A stretch of 64,000 bases of DNA from positions 1-64,000 of the forward strand of contig NZ_CP059431.1 of NCBI RefSeq assembly GCF_013874595.1, read 5' to 3'. The number at the start of each line of letters is the position of its first letter. Within the stretch, counting starts at the first letter, position 1. The stretch comes from Flavobacterium sp. xlx-214. GTDB taxonomy: Bacteria > Bacteroidota > Bacteroidia > Flavobacteriales > Flavobacteriaceae. Below, piece after piece: positions 15,332 through 24,906 of the stretch. Under the pieces are notes generated by a model. It was not told where the DNA came from, made no database searches, and saw only the letters and a program-made list of their open reading frames with translations. The translations under genes were made by a program, and so were the position numbers.

Positions 15332-16903
15332 TTAATTTCTATATCCAAAAATTTGTTCGGCACATTTAATGGCACATTTTTCACCATCAATAGCTGCAGA
15401 AATAATTCCGCCTGCATAACCTGCACCTTCGCCACAAGGATACAAGCCTTTAATTTGTAAATGTTCTAAAGTATCATCACTACGAGGAATACGCACTGGT
15501 GATGATGTTCTACTTTCGGGTGCGTGTAAAATAGCCTCATTGGTAAAATAACCTTTCATACTTTTACCAAACTCTTGAAAACCTTGACGCATAATTCCCG
15601 TTAAGAATTTAGGAAAAACATCTCCTAATTCAGAAGATACTACACCAGGTACATAAGAGGTTTTTGGTAAAGAGTCGGATATTTTTTTATTTGAAAAATC
15701 AACCATTCGTTGTGCCGGAACTTGTTGCGTTTTTCCAGCTAATTTCCACGCAGTATGCTCTATTTCTTTCTGAAAATACATACCCGCTAAAGCGCCATGT
15801 TTTTCATAAGGTTTAAAATCTTCTAGCTTTAACTCTACCACAATACCCGAATTTGCAGTTGCTTGATCACGCTTAGATGGTGACCAACCATTGGTTACCA
15901 CCTCTTCAACATCGGTAGCACAAGGCGCAATAACACCACCAGGGCACATACAAAACGAATACATACCACGCCCATTTACCTGCTTAACGATAGAATACGG
16001 TGCTGGTGGCAAAAATTCACCACGATAATCGCATGAATACTGAATACTATCAATTAACGTTTGCGGATGCTCTGCACGAACACCCAAAGCAAAAGGTTTT
16101 GCTTCGATTAAAACTTTTTTACGATCTAATAATTCATAAATATCTCGAGCTGAGTGCCCTGTTGCAAGAATCACTTGATTGGCTTCAATCGTTTCGCCTG
16201 TGTGCAAAACAGCACCTGCTATAGCATTGTTTTTTATAACAAAGTCTACAACACGTTTATCAAACAATACTTCACCGCCAAATTCTATAATTTTCAAGCG
16301 CATATCTTCCATAATTTTTGGTAATTTATTAGTACCAATATGCGGATGTGCTTCAACTAAAATATCTTGCGACGCTCCAAAACCAACTAACAATTCTAAA
16401 ATTCTGTTTACATCGCCTCGTTTTTTTGAACGTGTATATAATTTTCCATCAGAATATGTTCCTGCGCCACCCTCACCAAAACAATAATTTGAATCTGGAT
16501 TTACAATATGATCTCGATTAATTGCTTTTAAATCACGTCGGCGTCCACGAACATCTTTCCCTCTTTCTATTACAATTGGTTTTACGCCTAATTCAATTAA
16601 CTGTAAAGCAGCAAAATACCCTGCTGGCCCTGCTCCTACAACAATTACTTGGGGTGCAGTTGTAACATTTTTATAATTAGGTAAATTTATTATTCTATGA
16701 ACAACATCTTCATCCTTAAAAAAAACTTGAATTTTTAAATTGATTTTTACTTGCTTTTGGCGCGCATCAATTGATCTTTTTAGAATGGAGATATGTTCTA
16801 TTTCTACAGCAGAAGTATGTGTAAGTTTTGCAACATAATCAACCAACAAATGGTTGGAAGCGGCAATTTCTGGAGCAACTTGTAATTGTATTTCTTGAGG
16901 CAT
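15332..16903 (-). CDS. NAD(P)/FAD-dependent oxidoreductase (COG2509 type)
   Basis: The 523-residue flavoprotein has an N-terminal extension of about 85 residues, then the FAD Rossmann motif VVGAGPAGYFAALQLIELG, IERGKDVRGRRRD and FGEGGAGTYSDGKLYTRSK, and ends with the closing FAD motif YPCGEGAGYAGGIISAAIDGEK. This is the family of large FAD-dependent dehydrogenases of unknown substrate (COG2509). I place the start at MPQEIQLQ; the preceding ATG adds only five residues. Stand-alone gene with no operon partners. Confidence 0.88.
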   Translation of the reverse strand: MPQEIQLQVAPEIAASNHLLVDYVAKLTHTSAVEIEHISILKRSIDARQKQVKINLKIQVFFKDEDVVHRIINLPNYKNVTTAPQVIVVGAGPAGYFAALQLIELGVKPIVIERGKDVRGRRRDLKAINRDHIVNPDSNYCFGEGGAGTYSDGKLYTRSKKRGDVNRILELLVGFGASQDILVEAHPHIGTNKLPKIMEDMRLKIIEFGGEVLFDKRVVDFVIKNNAIAGAVLHTGETIEANQVILATGHSARDIYELLDRKKVLIEAKPFALGVRAEHPQTLIDSIQYSCDYRGEFLPPAPYSIVKQVNGRGMYSFCMCPGGVIAPCATDVEEVVTNGWSPSKRDQATANSGIVVELKLEDFKPYEKHGALAGMYFQKEIEHTAWKLAGKTQQVPAQRMVDFSNKKISDSLPKTSYVPGVVSSELGDVFPKFLTGIMRQGFQEFGKSMKGYFTNEAILHAPESRTSSPVRIPRSDDTLEHLQIKGLYPCGEGAGYAGGIISAAIDGEKCAIKCAEQIFGYRN

Positions 16904-16992
16904 TTTGTTATAAAGCAAATTTGAAACTACAAAAGTACATTAATTATAGATTTCTTTAAAATGATGTTTTAAATTTACAAAAAAATGATGAT

Positions 16993-17238
16993 ATGGAACG
17001 ACAGATAAAATTAATTTGGGATTTTAGAGGTCCTGACGCATTAAAAACTGCTGAACATCAGGAAATACATTTGAAACAATTTATTGTGATTGAGCAGTTA
17101 CCTATTTCTATTTCGGGATTTGAAAAGATAAACGATTTTCACGCCATTGCTTTTATTGTAGTAAATGATGATTTAATGATTAAACTTCGCGATGTTTTAA
17201 AACCACACAGAGGTGAATTATATAGCGATATTGTATAA
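16993..17238 (+). CDS. Small conserved hypothetical protein
   Basis: This 81-residue protein (starts MERQIKLIWDFRGPDALKTAEHQ) has no signal peptide, membrane segment or motif that I recognise. The composition is ordinary for a cytoplasmic protein, and the histidines in GPDALKTAEHQEIHLKQF could bind metal, which is speculative. It is divergent from the FAD oxidoreductase and convergent with recQ, with which it shares a terminator. There is no alternative in-frame upstream start. Confidence 0.7.
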   Translation: MERQIKLIWDFRGPDALKTAEHQEIHLKQFIVIEQLPISISGFEKINDFHAIAFIVVNDDLMIKLRDVLKPHRGELYSDIV

Positions 17239-17273
17239 AAAAACACTCCTTATAATTATAAGGAGTGTTTTTT
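17238..17273 (+). terminator. Bidirectional terminator (36-bp perfect palindrome)
   Basis: An 18-bp perfect inverted repeat with core CACTCCTTATAA/TTATAAGGAGTG is flanked by A and T runs. It ends both the small plus-strand gene and recQ on the minus strand, and its edge touches both stop codons. Confidence 0.88.
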
Positions 17274-17274
17274 A

Positions 17275-19470
17275 TTAATTAGCAACTTCGCTTATGAATT
17301 TTATACGCATTAAACGCAGTTCTTCAATATCATAATCGCCATCAAATTCATCTAAAGCACTTTCTATAGAATCGTTTTTGGCATCCATAAAATAATCCTT
17401 AATTTCTTCTTGCTGATCATCGTCTAACAAATCATCAATCCAATAATTAATATTTAGCTTGGTACCCGAATAAACAATTTGTTCCATTTCTTTCAGCAAG
17501 GAACTCATATCTAAACTTTTTGTTGAAGCGATGTCTTCTAAAGATAATTTACGATCTACACTTTGAATGATAAACAACTTTAACGCAGAATTAGCACCTG
17601 TAGATTTTACAACCAAATCATCTGGACGCAGAATATCGTTTTCTTCAACATACGCTTTTATAAGCTGAACAAAATCTTTTCCGTATTTTTTTGCTTTACC
17701 ATCACTAACACCATGTACATTGGCTAATTCGTCTAATGTAATTGGATACTTAAGCGCCATATCCTCCAAAGAAGGATCTTGAAAAACCACAAAAGGCGGC
17801 ACTTCCATTTTTTTGGCTACTTTTTTACGCAAATCTTTCAACATGGCTACCAAAACTTCATCAGCAGCATTAGATGCTTTTGAATTAGTAATGATAGAAT
17901 CATCCGCAGTTTCATCATAATTATGATCTTCTGTCATTAAAAAAGATTGCGGATTGTTCATAAACTCCTCACCTTTTTTTGTTAACCTAATAACACCATA
18001 ACTTTCAATATCTTTAGCAATAAGTCCTGAAACCAAAACTTGGCGTATTAAAGCCATCCAATATTTATCATCAAACTCTTTTCCTCTAGCAAATGCACTA
18101 AGTGTATCTGTTTTATACGATTTTAATAAAGCATTTACCTTACCTAACAAAGTAAGAACAATTTCTTTTGCCTTGTAAACTTGTTTGGTTTCTTGCACTG
18201 CTTTTAATAAAAGAACAACTTGCTCTTTGGCTTCTTTCTGCGATTTAGGATTTCTTGAATTATCATCCATATCGGCTCCTTCCCCATTTACGCCATCAAA
18301 TTCTTCTCCAAAATAATGCAACAAAAACTTACGACGCGACATAGATGTTTCTGAATAAGCAACTACTTCTTGCAACAAAGCAAAACCAATTTCTTGCTCT
18401 GCCAAAGGCTTGCCTGCCATAAACTTTTCAAGTTTTTCTATATCTTTATAAGAATAATAAGCCAAACAGAAACCTTCACCACCATCACGACCAGCACGAC
18501 CCGTTTCTTGATAATAACTTTCTAATGATTTAGGTATATCATGATGAATTACAAAACGTACATCGGGCTTATCAATCCCCATTCCAAAAGCAATAGTAGC
18601 CACCACCACATTTACATCTTCCATTAAAAACATGTCTTGATGTTTGGCACGTGTCTTGGCATCTAAACCTGCGTGATATGCTACCGCCGAAATACCGTTT
18701 ACTTGAAGTACTTGAGTAATTTCTTCAACTTTTTTACGACTTAAACAATAAATAACACCCGATTTACCTTTAAATTGATTGATAAATTTAATAATATCAG
18801 ATTCGATATTTTTAGTTTTTGGACGTACTTCATAATACAAATTAGGTCTGTTAAAAGACGCCTTAAAAGTGTTTGCATTAGCAATTTCAAGATTTTTTAA
18901 AATATCTTCTTGTACTTTTGGAGTAGCTGTAGCGGTTAAACCTATAATAGGAATATCGCCTAGCTTTCTAATTGTATTTCTTAAATTTCTGTATTCTGGT
19001 CTAAAATCGTGTCCCCATTCAGAAATACAATGCGCTTCATCTATTGCAATAAAAGATAATGGCACCGAATTTAAAAACTCAACATATTCTTCTTTTGTTA
19101 AAGATTCAGGGGCAACGTAAAGTAATTTAGTAATACCTTTTTTAATATCCTCTTTAACTTGAGTAATTTCTGTTTTAGTTAATGAAGAATTTAAAACGTG
19201 TGCAACGCCAATTTCGCTAGACAAACTACGAATGGCATCGACTTGATTTTTCATCAAAGCTATTAAAGGCGAAACAACAATGGCAGTTCCTTCTAAAACC
19301 AATGCTGGCAGCTGATAACATAAGGATTTACCGCCACCTGTAGGCATAATTACAAAAGTATTGTTACCAGAGATAATACTACCTACAACCTGTTCTTGTA
19401 ATCCTTTGAACTGACTGAATCCGAAATATTTTTTTAATTCTTTATGTAAGTCAATTTCGATTGATTTCAT
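17275..19470 (-). CDS. recQ: ATP-dependent DNA helicase RecQ
   Basis: The 731-residue helicase has motif I MPTGGGKSLCYQLP, Walker B IDEAHCISEWGHDFRPEY, motif III TATATP, motif V/VI AFGMGIDKPDVR and QETGRAGRDG, a C-terminal RQC region and an HRDC-like domain with FQDPSLEDMALKYP. It acts in recombination repair, restarting forks. The four zinc cysteines of the canonical RecQ-Ct subdomain are absent: Ser378 stands where the first Cys is expected, and the CGNCDIC segment is replaced by acidic, Gly/Asn/Asp-rich sequence ending DMDDNSRNP. It is about 120 residues longer than E. coli RecQ. Divergent from kdsD, with which it shares back-to-back promoter boxes. Confidence 0.95.
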   Translation of the reverse strand: MKSIEIDLHKELKKYFGFSQFKGLQEQVVGSIISGNNTFVIMPTGGGKSLCYQLPALVLEGTAIVVSPLIALMKNQVDAIRSLSSEIGVAHVLNSSLTKTEITQVKEDIKKGITKLLYVAPESLTKEEYVEFLNSVPLSFIAIDEAHCISEWGHDFRPEYRNLRNTIRKLGDIPIIGLTATATPKVQEDILKNLEIANANTFKASFNRPNLYYEVRPKTKNIESDIIKFINQFKGKSGVIYCLSRKKVEEITQVLQVNGISAVAYHAGLDAKTRAKHQDMFLMEDVNVVVATIAFGMGIDKPDVRFVIHHDIPKSLESYYQETGRAGRDGGEGFCLAYYSYKDIEKLEKFMAGKPLAEQEIGFALLQEVVAYSETSMSRRKFLLHYFGEEFDGVNGEGADMDDNSRNPKSQKEAKEQVVLLLKAVQETKQVYKAKEIVLTLLGKVNALLKSYKTDTLSAFARGKEFDDKYWMALIRQVLVSGLIAKDIESYGVIRLTKKGEEFMNNPQSFLMTEDHNYDETADDSIITNSKASNAADEVLVAMLKDLRKKVAKKMEVPPFVVFQDPSLEDMALKYPITLDELANVHGVSDGKAKKYGKDFVQLIKAYVEENDILRPDDLVVKSTGANSALKLFIIQSVDRKLSLEDIASTKSLDMSSLLKEMEQIVYSGTKLNINYWIDDLLDDDQQEEIKDYFMDAKNDSIESALDEFDGDYDIEELRLMRIKFISEVAN

Positions 19471-19492
19471 GTTTTTATAATGCTATTTTATC

Positions 19493-19508
19493 TAAATTTG
19501 CAAAACTA
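19493..19508. promoter_or_regulatory. Abutting divergent -7 boxes (recQ / kdsD)
   Basis: TAAATTTG (19493-19500, plus strand) is immediately followed by CAAAACTA (19501-19508), which reads TAGTTTTG on the minus strand. Both fit TAnnTTTG and lie between the divergent recQ and kdsD genes. Neither has an exact TTG at the right distance. Confidence 0.4.
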
Positions 19509-19559
19509 AAGATACACAAATCTTTTATTTTAATCAAAATTAAGTAATACGATTCTATT

Positions 19560-20528
19560 TTGACTACTAATTTTAACATATTAACGTCGGCAAAAGAGAC
19601 TTTAAAAGCAGAAAGCGAAGCTATTCTTCATGCGATGTCCAATTTAACCGAAGATTTCACAAAGGCTGTTGAGTCTATTTTTAACACAAACGGAAGATTA
19701 ATTGTAACAGGCATTGGTAAAAGTGCTCATATTGGTCAAAAAATTGTTGCTACTTTAAACTCAACAGGTACACCATCTATGTTCATGCATGCATCGGAAG
19801 CAGTACACGGAGATTTAGGAATGATTACAAAGAACGACATTATACTTTGCATTTCTAAAAGTGGTAATAGTCCAGAAATAAAAGTTTTAGCTCCTTTATT
19901 AAAACGCGATGGTAACATTTTGATTGGAATGACAGGAAATGCTAAATCATTTCTAGGAAAAACTTCTGATTTTATTATTAATGCTGATGTAACAAAAGAA
20001 GCCGATCCAAATAATTTAGCGCCAACTACCAGCACCACTGTTCAATTGGCTTTAGGCGATGCTTTAGCTGTAGCACTTATTGAAATGCGTAATTTTACAG
20101 CACAAGATTTTGCTAAATTTCATCCGGGAGGAGCTTTAGGCAAAAAATTACTTCTAAAAATTGCCGATATTTTAGATAAAAACAATACTCCAAGTGTACA
20201 TTTATCATCAAGTATTCAAGAGGTGATTTTTGAAATTTCTAACAAACGATTAGGTGTTACCGCTGTAATTGAAAACAACCAAGTAAAAGGTATTATTACA
20301 GATGGCGATATTCGTAGAATGCTTGAAAAAACAGCCGATTTATCTAATATTACAGCTACTGATTTAATGTCGAAAAATCCTAAAACAATTGATATTCATT
20401 CAAAAGTAGAAGATGCCTTAAACTTAATGGAATCATTTTCAATTACACAATTAGTTGTTACAGAAAACGGCTTGTACACAGGCATTATTCATTTACATGA
20501 CATTTTAAAGGAAGGAATTGTATCGTGA
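19560..20528 (+). CDS. kdsD: D-arabinose 5-phosphate isomerase (KdsD/KpsF type)
   Basis: The enzyme converts ribulose-5-P to arabinose-5-P, the first step to Kdo for lipopolysaccharide. The 322-residue protein has an N-terminal SIS domain (VTGIGKSAHIGQKI, EAVHGDLGMI, ISKSGNSPEIK, FHPGGALGKKL) and two CBS domains from about residue 205. The start is a TTG; no in-frame ATG precedes it, and homologues begin at this point. The gene overlaps tatC by four bases, and with tatC and lptB it forms an envelope-biogenesis operon. Confidence 0.95.
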   Translation: MTTNFNILTSAKETLKAESEAILHAMSNLTEDFTKAVESIFNTNGRLIVTGIGKSAHIGQKIVATLNSTGTPSMFMHASEAVHGDLGMITKNDIILCISKSGNSPEIKVLAPLLKRDGNILIGMTGNAKSFLGKTSDFIINADVTKEADPNNLAPTTSTTVQLALGDALAVALIEMRNFTAQDFAKFHPGGALGKKLLLKIADILDKNNTPSVHLSSSIQEVIFEISNKRLGVTAVIENNQVKGIITDGDIRRMLEKTADLSNITATDLMSKNPKTIDIHSKVEDALNLMESFSITQLVVTENGLYTGIIHLHDILKEGIVS

Positions 20529-21364
20529 GAAACAAAAACACCAACAAAGAAATGTCATTCTTAAATCATTTAGAAGAATTAAGATGGCTTTTAATACGTA
20601 GCAGCATTGCAATTTTAATTACCGCAGTAATTGCCGTATTTTTTAACGAATTTATATTTGATGTAATTATTTTTGGTCCTAAAAAAGGCGATTTTGTAAC
20701 GTATCAGTTTTTCTGTGATATTGCGCAACGTTATGATTTAGATCAATCTTTTTGTAATAACGAATTACCTTTTGTAATTCAAAACAGAACAATGGATGGG
20801 CAATTATCTGTCATGATTTGGACGTGTATAACCGCAGGTTTTATTATGGCTTTTCCTTTCATTTTATGGGAGTTTTGGAAATTTATTAGTCCTGCATTGT
20901 ATCAAAAAGAACGAAAATATGCTAAATTGTTTATTTTCATTTCAAGTATTCTTTTCTTTTTAGGCGTTTTATTTGGCTACTTTGTATTGGTGCCTTTATC
21001 AATCAACTTTTTAGCAAATTTCACAATTAGCAACATTGTAGAAAACCAAATTGACATCAATTCTTACATCAATTTAGTAAAAAACACATCATTGGCAACT
21101 GGCTTGGTTTTTGAACTACCTATTATTATTTTCTTTTTAACGTATTTAGGCCTAATAACCGATGCTTTTTTAAAGGAATACCGCAGATATGCTTATGTTT
21201 TAATTTTAGTTGTTGCCGCTGTTGTAACACCACCCGATGTTATTAGTCAACTAATTGTTTCTTTTCCGTTGATTATTTTATACGAAGGAAGTATAATTGT
21301 TGCTAAATTTATCACTAAAAGAAATCTTAAAAAAGAGCAAACCACCGCATTAACTAATAAATAG
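20525..21364 (+). CDS. tatC: Sec-independent (twin-arginine) translocase subunit TatC
   Basis: TatC is the polytopic receptor for folded twin-arginine substrates. The 279-residue protein has the cytoplasmic N-terminal signature FLNHLEELRWLLIRS, six transmembrane helices and the family motif FEFWKFISPALYQKERKY-like (here LWEFWKFISPALY), and FELPIIIFFLTYLG. The start is GTG at 20525 inside the kdsD stop (GTGA overlap), which suggests coupling; an ATG ten codons later is an alternative. Length and topology are normal. lptB follows after four bases. Confidence 0.95.
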   Translation: MRNKNTNKEMSFLNHLEELRWLLIRSSIAILITAVIAVFFNEFIFDVIIFGPKKGDFVTYQFFCDIAQRYDLDQSFCNNELPFVIQNRTMDGQLSVMIWTCITAGFIMAFPFILWEFWKFISPALYQKERKYAKLFIFISSILFFLGVLFGYFVLVPLSINFLANFTISNIVENQIDINSYINLVKNTSLATGLVFELPIIIFFLTYLGLITDAFLKEYRRYAYVLILVVAAVVTPPDVISQLIVSFPLIILYEGSIIVAKFITKRNLKKEQTTALTNK

Positions 21365-21367
21365 ATT

Positions 21368-22108
21368 ATGAAATTAAGAGCCGATAATTTAATAAAAACC
21401 TACAAAGGCAGAAAAGTGGTTAAAGGAATTTCTGTTGAAGTTAACCAAGGCGAAATTGTAGGTTTATTAGGTCCAAATGGTGCTGGTAAAACCACATCTT
21501 TTTATATGATTGTAGGGTTGGTTAAACCAAATGCTGGTAATATTTATTTAGATAATTTAAATATTACTAATTTTCCAATGTATAAAAGGGCGCAAAATGG
21601 TATTGGTTATTTGGCACAAGAAGCATCTGTTTTTAGAAAATTAAGCATTGAAGATAACATATTATCAGTTTTACAGTTAACCAATTTATCTAAAAAAGAG
21701 CAAGAAGCTAAAATGGAATCGTTAATTGATGAATTTAGCTTACAACATATACGTACCAACCGAGGTGATTTATTATCGGGAGGAGAAAGAAGACGTACAG
21801 AAATTGCACGTGCATTAGCAACAGATCCTAAGTTTATTTTATTAGATGAACCCTTTGCTGGTGTTGACCCTGTTGCCGTAGAAGATATTCAGCGTATTGT
21901 TGCACAATTAAAAAACAAAAACATTGGTATTTTAATAACCGATCACAACGTACAAGAAACGTTAGCTATTACAGACAAAACTTTTTTAATGTTTGAAGGT
22001 GGTATTTTAAAAGCAGGTATACCAGAAGAACTTGCTGAAGACGAAATGGTTAGAAAAGTATATTTAGGTCAAAACTTTGAGCTTAGAAAAAAGAAGTTAG
22101 AATTTTAA
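21368..22108 (+). CDS. lptB: Lipopolysaccharide export ABC transporter ATPase LptB
   Basis: LptB powers extraction of LPS from the inner membrane with LptFGC. The 246-residue protein has Walker A GPNGAGKTT (residues 35-43), Q-loop YLAQEASVF, signature LSGGERRR, Walker B FILLDEPFAGVDP and H-loop ITDHNVQETL; the LSGGERRRTEIARAL and DHNVRETL-like patterns separate LptB from other ATPases. Last gene of the kdsD-tatC-lptB set, consistent with a shared role in outer-membrane assembly. Confidence 0.95.
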   Translation: MKLRADNLIKTYKGRKVVKGISVEVNQGEIVGLLGPNGAGKTTSFYMIVGLVKPNAGNIYLDNLNITNFPMYKRAQNGIGYLAQEASVFRKLSIEDNILSVLQLTNLSKKEQEAKMESLIDEFSLQHIRTNRGDLLSGGERRRTEIARALATDPKFILLDEPFAGVDPVAVEDIQRIVAQLKNKNIGILITDHNVQETLAITDKTFLMFEGGILKAGIPEELAEDEMVRKVYLGQNFELRKKKLEF

Positions 22109-22148
22109 CTTATCTTTATAATTTACGTTATTTCCTTCATTTTTTTTA

Positions 22149-22156
22149 TATTTTTG
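22149..22156 (+). promoter_or_regulatory. Putative -7 box for the polysaccharide gene set
   Basis: TATTTTTG matches TAnnTTTG, 38 bases before the epimerase/dehydratase start, in the gap after lptB. No TTG is seen at -33. Confidence 0.35.
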
Positions 22157-22194
22157 CAAAGCTATACATACAAAGAAAAAACACATAATTAAAT

Positions 22195-24120
22195 ATGAAT
22201 TTTACCAAAGATATTCATACCTATTTTTCTGACTTGAAAAAAATTCAATACTTACCCCGTTGGATTATTTTCAGTATTGATGTAGCTATTGTCATTTTCT
22301 CTGCCATTGTTGGTCACTTTATTTTAAAAGGAATTGGCATTGATTTTAGACCAATTACCAATGTTCCATTGGTTTTTTGTTTGTATTTAATAACACATCT
22401 TTTCTTTTTTTGGTATTTTAAAACATACACAGGAATTGTTCGTCATACAACTTTGCTAGATGCTGGTAAAATCTTTTTTGTTGAACTACTTTGTTTTGTA
22501 ACTCTTTATTTAGCAAATACGATAGTAACTTTGGTTACGGGAAATAGATTGTTCTTAAACACACGACTATTAATATGTGTATCCGTTGCTTACGTTACAC
22601 TACTTGTTTTTAGACTTTTAATTAAAACAACTTTTGATTTTTTTGCAGAATACTCGCAAACAAATCATTACACAAAAGCAGTCATTTATGGTAGTGGCGA
22701 ACGTGCCATTGCTATTGCAAATGCAATTAATGCAGAAATTCCTAAAAAATATAAATTACAAGGATTTATAAGTCCTTCAACTAAAACATCTTATAATAGA
22801 ATTTTAAACATTCCTATTATTGCAAAAACACGTAAAATTTCTGTTTTAACAAGAGCACTTGGAGCCAACACATTGATTATTGCGGATGAAAATCTTTCAA
22901 AAGATGATAAAATCGAAATAATTGAGGACTGTTTAAATTATAATATTAAAGTATACAATCTACCTAGATTAACAGATATTAATGATCAGAAAAAAGTTGC
23001 TTCTAATATTCGCAAAATAAAAATTGAAGATTTATTAGAACGCAAACCTATTCAAATAAATAATTTACAAATTTCTGATCAAATAAAAGACAAAGTCGTT
23101 TTAGTATCAGGAGCTGCAGGTTCTATTGGAAGTGAAATTGTTTGGCAAGTAGCTAGTTTCAATCCAAAAAAATTAATTCTTTTAGATCAAGCCGAAACAC
23201 CATTACATCATATCACCTTAGAAATAAGCAAATGCAACACAACTGCTGAAATTATTTCGATTATTGCCGATGTTAGAAATTTAGAATGCTTAGAGCGTGT
23301 ATTTAGCGACTATACCCCTGATTTAGTGTATCATGCAGCAGCATACAAACACGTTCCTTTAATGGAAATGAATCCGCAACAAGCTGTTTTTACAAATGTA
23401 TTAGGTTCTAAACATATGGCAGATTTAGCTTATAAATATAAGGCTGAACGTTTTGTTATGGTTTCAACAGATAAGGCGGTTAACCCAAGTAATGTAATGG
23501 GAGCTAGTAAACGTATTGCAGAAAAGTATGTACAATCTTTAGCACAAAAACTTAAAAAAGAAAACAACGAAACAACAAAATACATAACTACACGTTTTGG
23601 TAATGTATTAGGTTCTAATGGTTCTGTAGTTCCTCTATTCACAAAACAAATTGAAAACGGAGGTCCCATTACCATTACGCATCCTGATATTATTCGTTAT
23701 TTCATGACCATTCCAGAAGCTTGTCAACTGGTTTTAGAAGCTGGATCAATGGGTAATGGTGGTGAAATCTATATCTTTGACATGGGGAAACCTGTAAAAA
23801 TTATAGATCTTGCTACAAAAATGGTTAAATTAGCAGGTTTAGAACCTCAAAAAGATATAGAAATTAAAGTGGTAGGCTTGCGCCCTGGTGAAAAATTGTA
23901 TGAAGAGTTGTTAAATGATAGTTCAACTACATTAGCTACTCATCATGAAAAAATAATGATTGCGCAAGATATTCATGAAAATTACGAAGATATTTCAATA
24001 GATATTGAAAAGTTAAAACAGTTTGCTTCAGCTTATTTAATTACAGATACTGTTGCAACTATGAAAAAAATTGTTCCCGAATTTAAAAGTTTGAATTCAA
24101 CTTTTGAAAAACTAGATTAA
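22195..24120 (+). CDS. Polysaccharide biosynthesis nucleotide-sugar 4,6-dehydratase (WbpM/PglF/CapD-like)
   Basis: The 641-residue membrane enzyme has four N-terminal transmembrane helices (about residues 20-135), a CoA/NAD-binding-like domain near 160-260, and a C-terminal short-chain dehydrogenase domain starting near residue 300 with SGAAGSIGSEI. The active-site region reads MVSTDKAVNPSNVMGASKR: the usual Tyr is replaced by Met, as known for WbpM/PglF-type UDP-GlcNAc 4,6-dehydratases. It probably makes a 4-keto-6-deoxy sugar for capsule or O-antigen. It is followed by Wza-like and Wzc-like export genes, six bases and then zero bases apart, so a single operon is likely. Confidence 0.9.
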   Translation: MNFTKDIHTYFSDLKKIQYLPRWIIFSIDVAIVIFSAIVGHFILKGIGIDFRPITNVPLVFCLYLITHLFFFWYFKTYTGIVRHTTLLDAGKIFFVELLCFVTLYLANTIVTLVTGNRLFLNTRLLICVSVAYVTLLVFRLLIKTTFDFFAEYSQTNHYTKAVIYGSGERAIAIANAINAEIPKKYKLQGFISPSTKTSYNRILNIPIIAKTRKISVLTRALGANTLIIADENLSKDDKIEIIEDCLNYNIKVYNLPRLTDINDQKKVASNIRKIKIEDLLERKPIQINNLQISDQIKDKVVLVSGAAGSIGSEIVWQVASFNPKKLILLDQAETPLHHITLEISKCNTTAEIISIIADVRNLECLERVFSDYTPDLVYHAAAYKHVPLMEMNPQQAVFTNVLGSKHMADLAYKYKAERFVMVSTDKAVNPSNVMGASKRIAEKYVQSLAQKLKKENNETTKYITTRFGNVLGSNGSVVPLFTKQIENGGPITITHPDIIRYFMTIPEACQLVLEAGSMGNGGEIYIFDMGKPVKIIDLATKMVKLAGLEPQKDIEIKVVGLRPGEKLYEELLNDSSTTLATHHEKIMIAQDIHENYEDISIDIEKLKQFASAYLITDTVATMKKIVPEFKSLNSTFEKLD

Positions 24121-24126
24121 CCATTT

Positions 24127-24906
24127 ATGAAAAAAATTATCTTATCATCCTTATTAGCAGGTATTTTACTTACTTCTTGTGCTTCACGAGAAAGTATTGT
24201 TTATTATCAAAACATTGATGATGCTAATATAAGCACAAAGAAATTTGAAACTACTATAAAGCCTGATGATCTTTTAATGATCATTGTATCAGCACAAGAT
24301 CCATTAGCGGCACAACCTTTTAATCTTACAACTAATATGAGTGTTGACCCTGTTAATCAAGCAGGTGGCGGACAAATGACACAGCAACTTTATTTAGTTG
24401 ATTCAAAAGGTTCTATTGATTTTCCTGTATTAGGCAAATTAGATGTTGGTAATAAAACAAAAGATGTAGTTATACAAGAATTACAAACTAAAATATCAAA
24501 ATATATCAAAAATCCTATTATCAACTTACGCTTAATGAATTTTGAAGTTACAGTTAGTGGCGAAGTTAGAAACCCTGGAAAACATAAAATTAGTTCAGAA
24601 AGAATTTCATTACCAGAAGCCTTAGCTTTATCAGGAGATTTAACTATTTATGGCAAGAGAGATAATATCTTAGTTACACGTGAAGGTGAAGATGGTATTT
24701 TAAAAACACATCGTATTGACATTACAAAATCAGATTTTATTTCTTCTGATTTCTATTATTTAAAACAAAACGATGTTATCTATGTAGAACCAAACAAAGT
24801 AGCTGTAAATTCATCAGCAGTTGGTCCTAATGTATCCATATATATGACAGCTGTATCTTTACTATTAACAACAGTTGCTATAATTCTTACTAATACAAAA
24901 AAATAA
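24127..24906 (+). CDS. Wza-like polysaccharide export outer-membrane lipoprotein
   Basis: The 259-residue protein has a lipoprotein signal peptide (lipidated Cys18 in LLTSCAS), a Poly_export domain (IKPDDLLMIIVSAQDP, SKGSIDFPVLGKLDVG) and an SLBB domain (EVTVSGEVRNPGKHKI, LPEALALSGDL), then a C-terminal hydrophobic segment (about residues 233-253). Such proteins form the outer-membrane channel for capsule or exopolysaccharide; the C-terminal helix fits a barrel-spanning or anchoring segment. It lies between the dehydratase and the Wzc-like kinase, matching the usual wza-wzc pair. Confidence 0.92.
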   Translation: MKKIILSSLLAGILLTSCASRESIVYYQNIDDANISTKKFETTIKPDDLLMIIVSAQDPLAAQPFNLTTNMSVDPVNQAGGGQMTQQLYLVDSKGSIDFPVLGKLDVGNKTKDVVIQELQTKISKYIKNPIINLRLMNFEVTVSGEVRNPGKHKISSERISLPEALALSGDLTIYGKRDNILVTREGEDGILKTHRIDITKSDFISSDFYYLKQNDVIYVEPNKVAVNSSAVGPNVSIYMTAVSLLLTTVAIILTNTKK

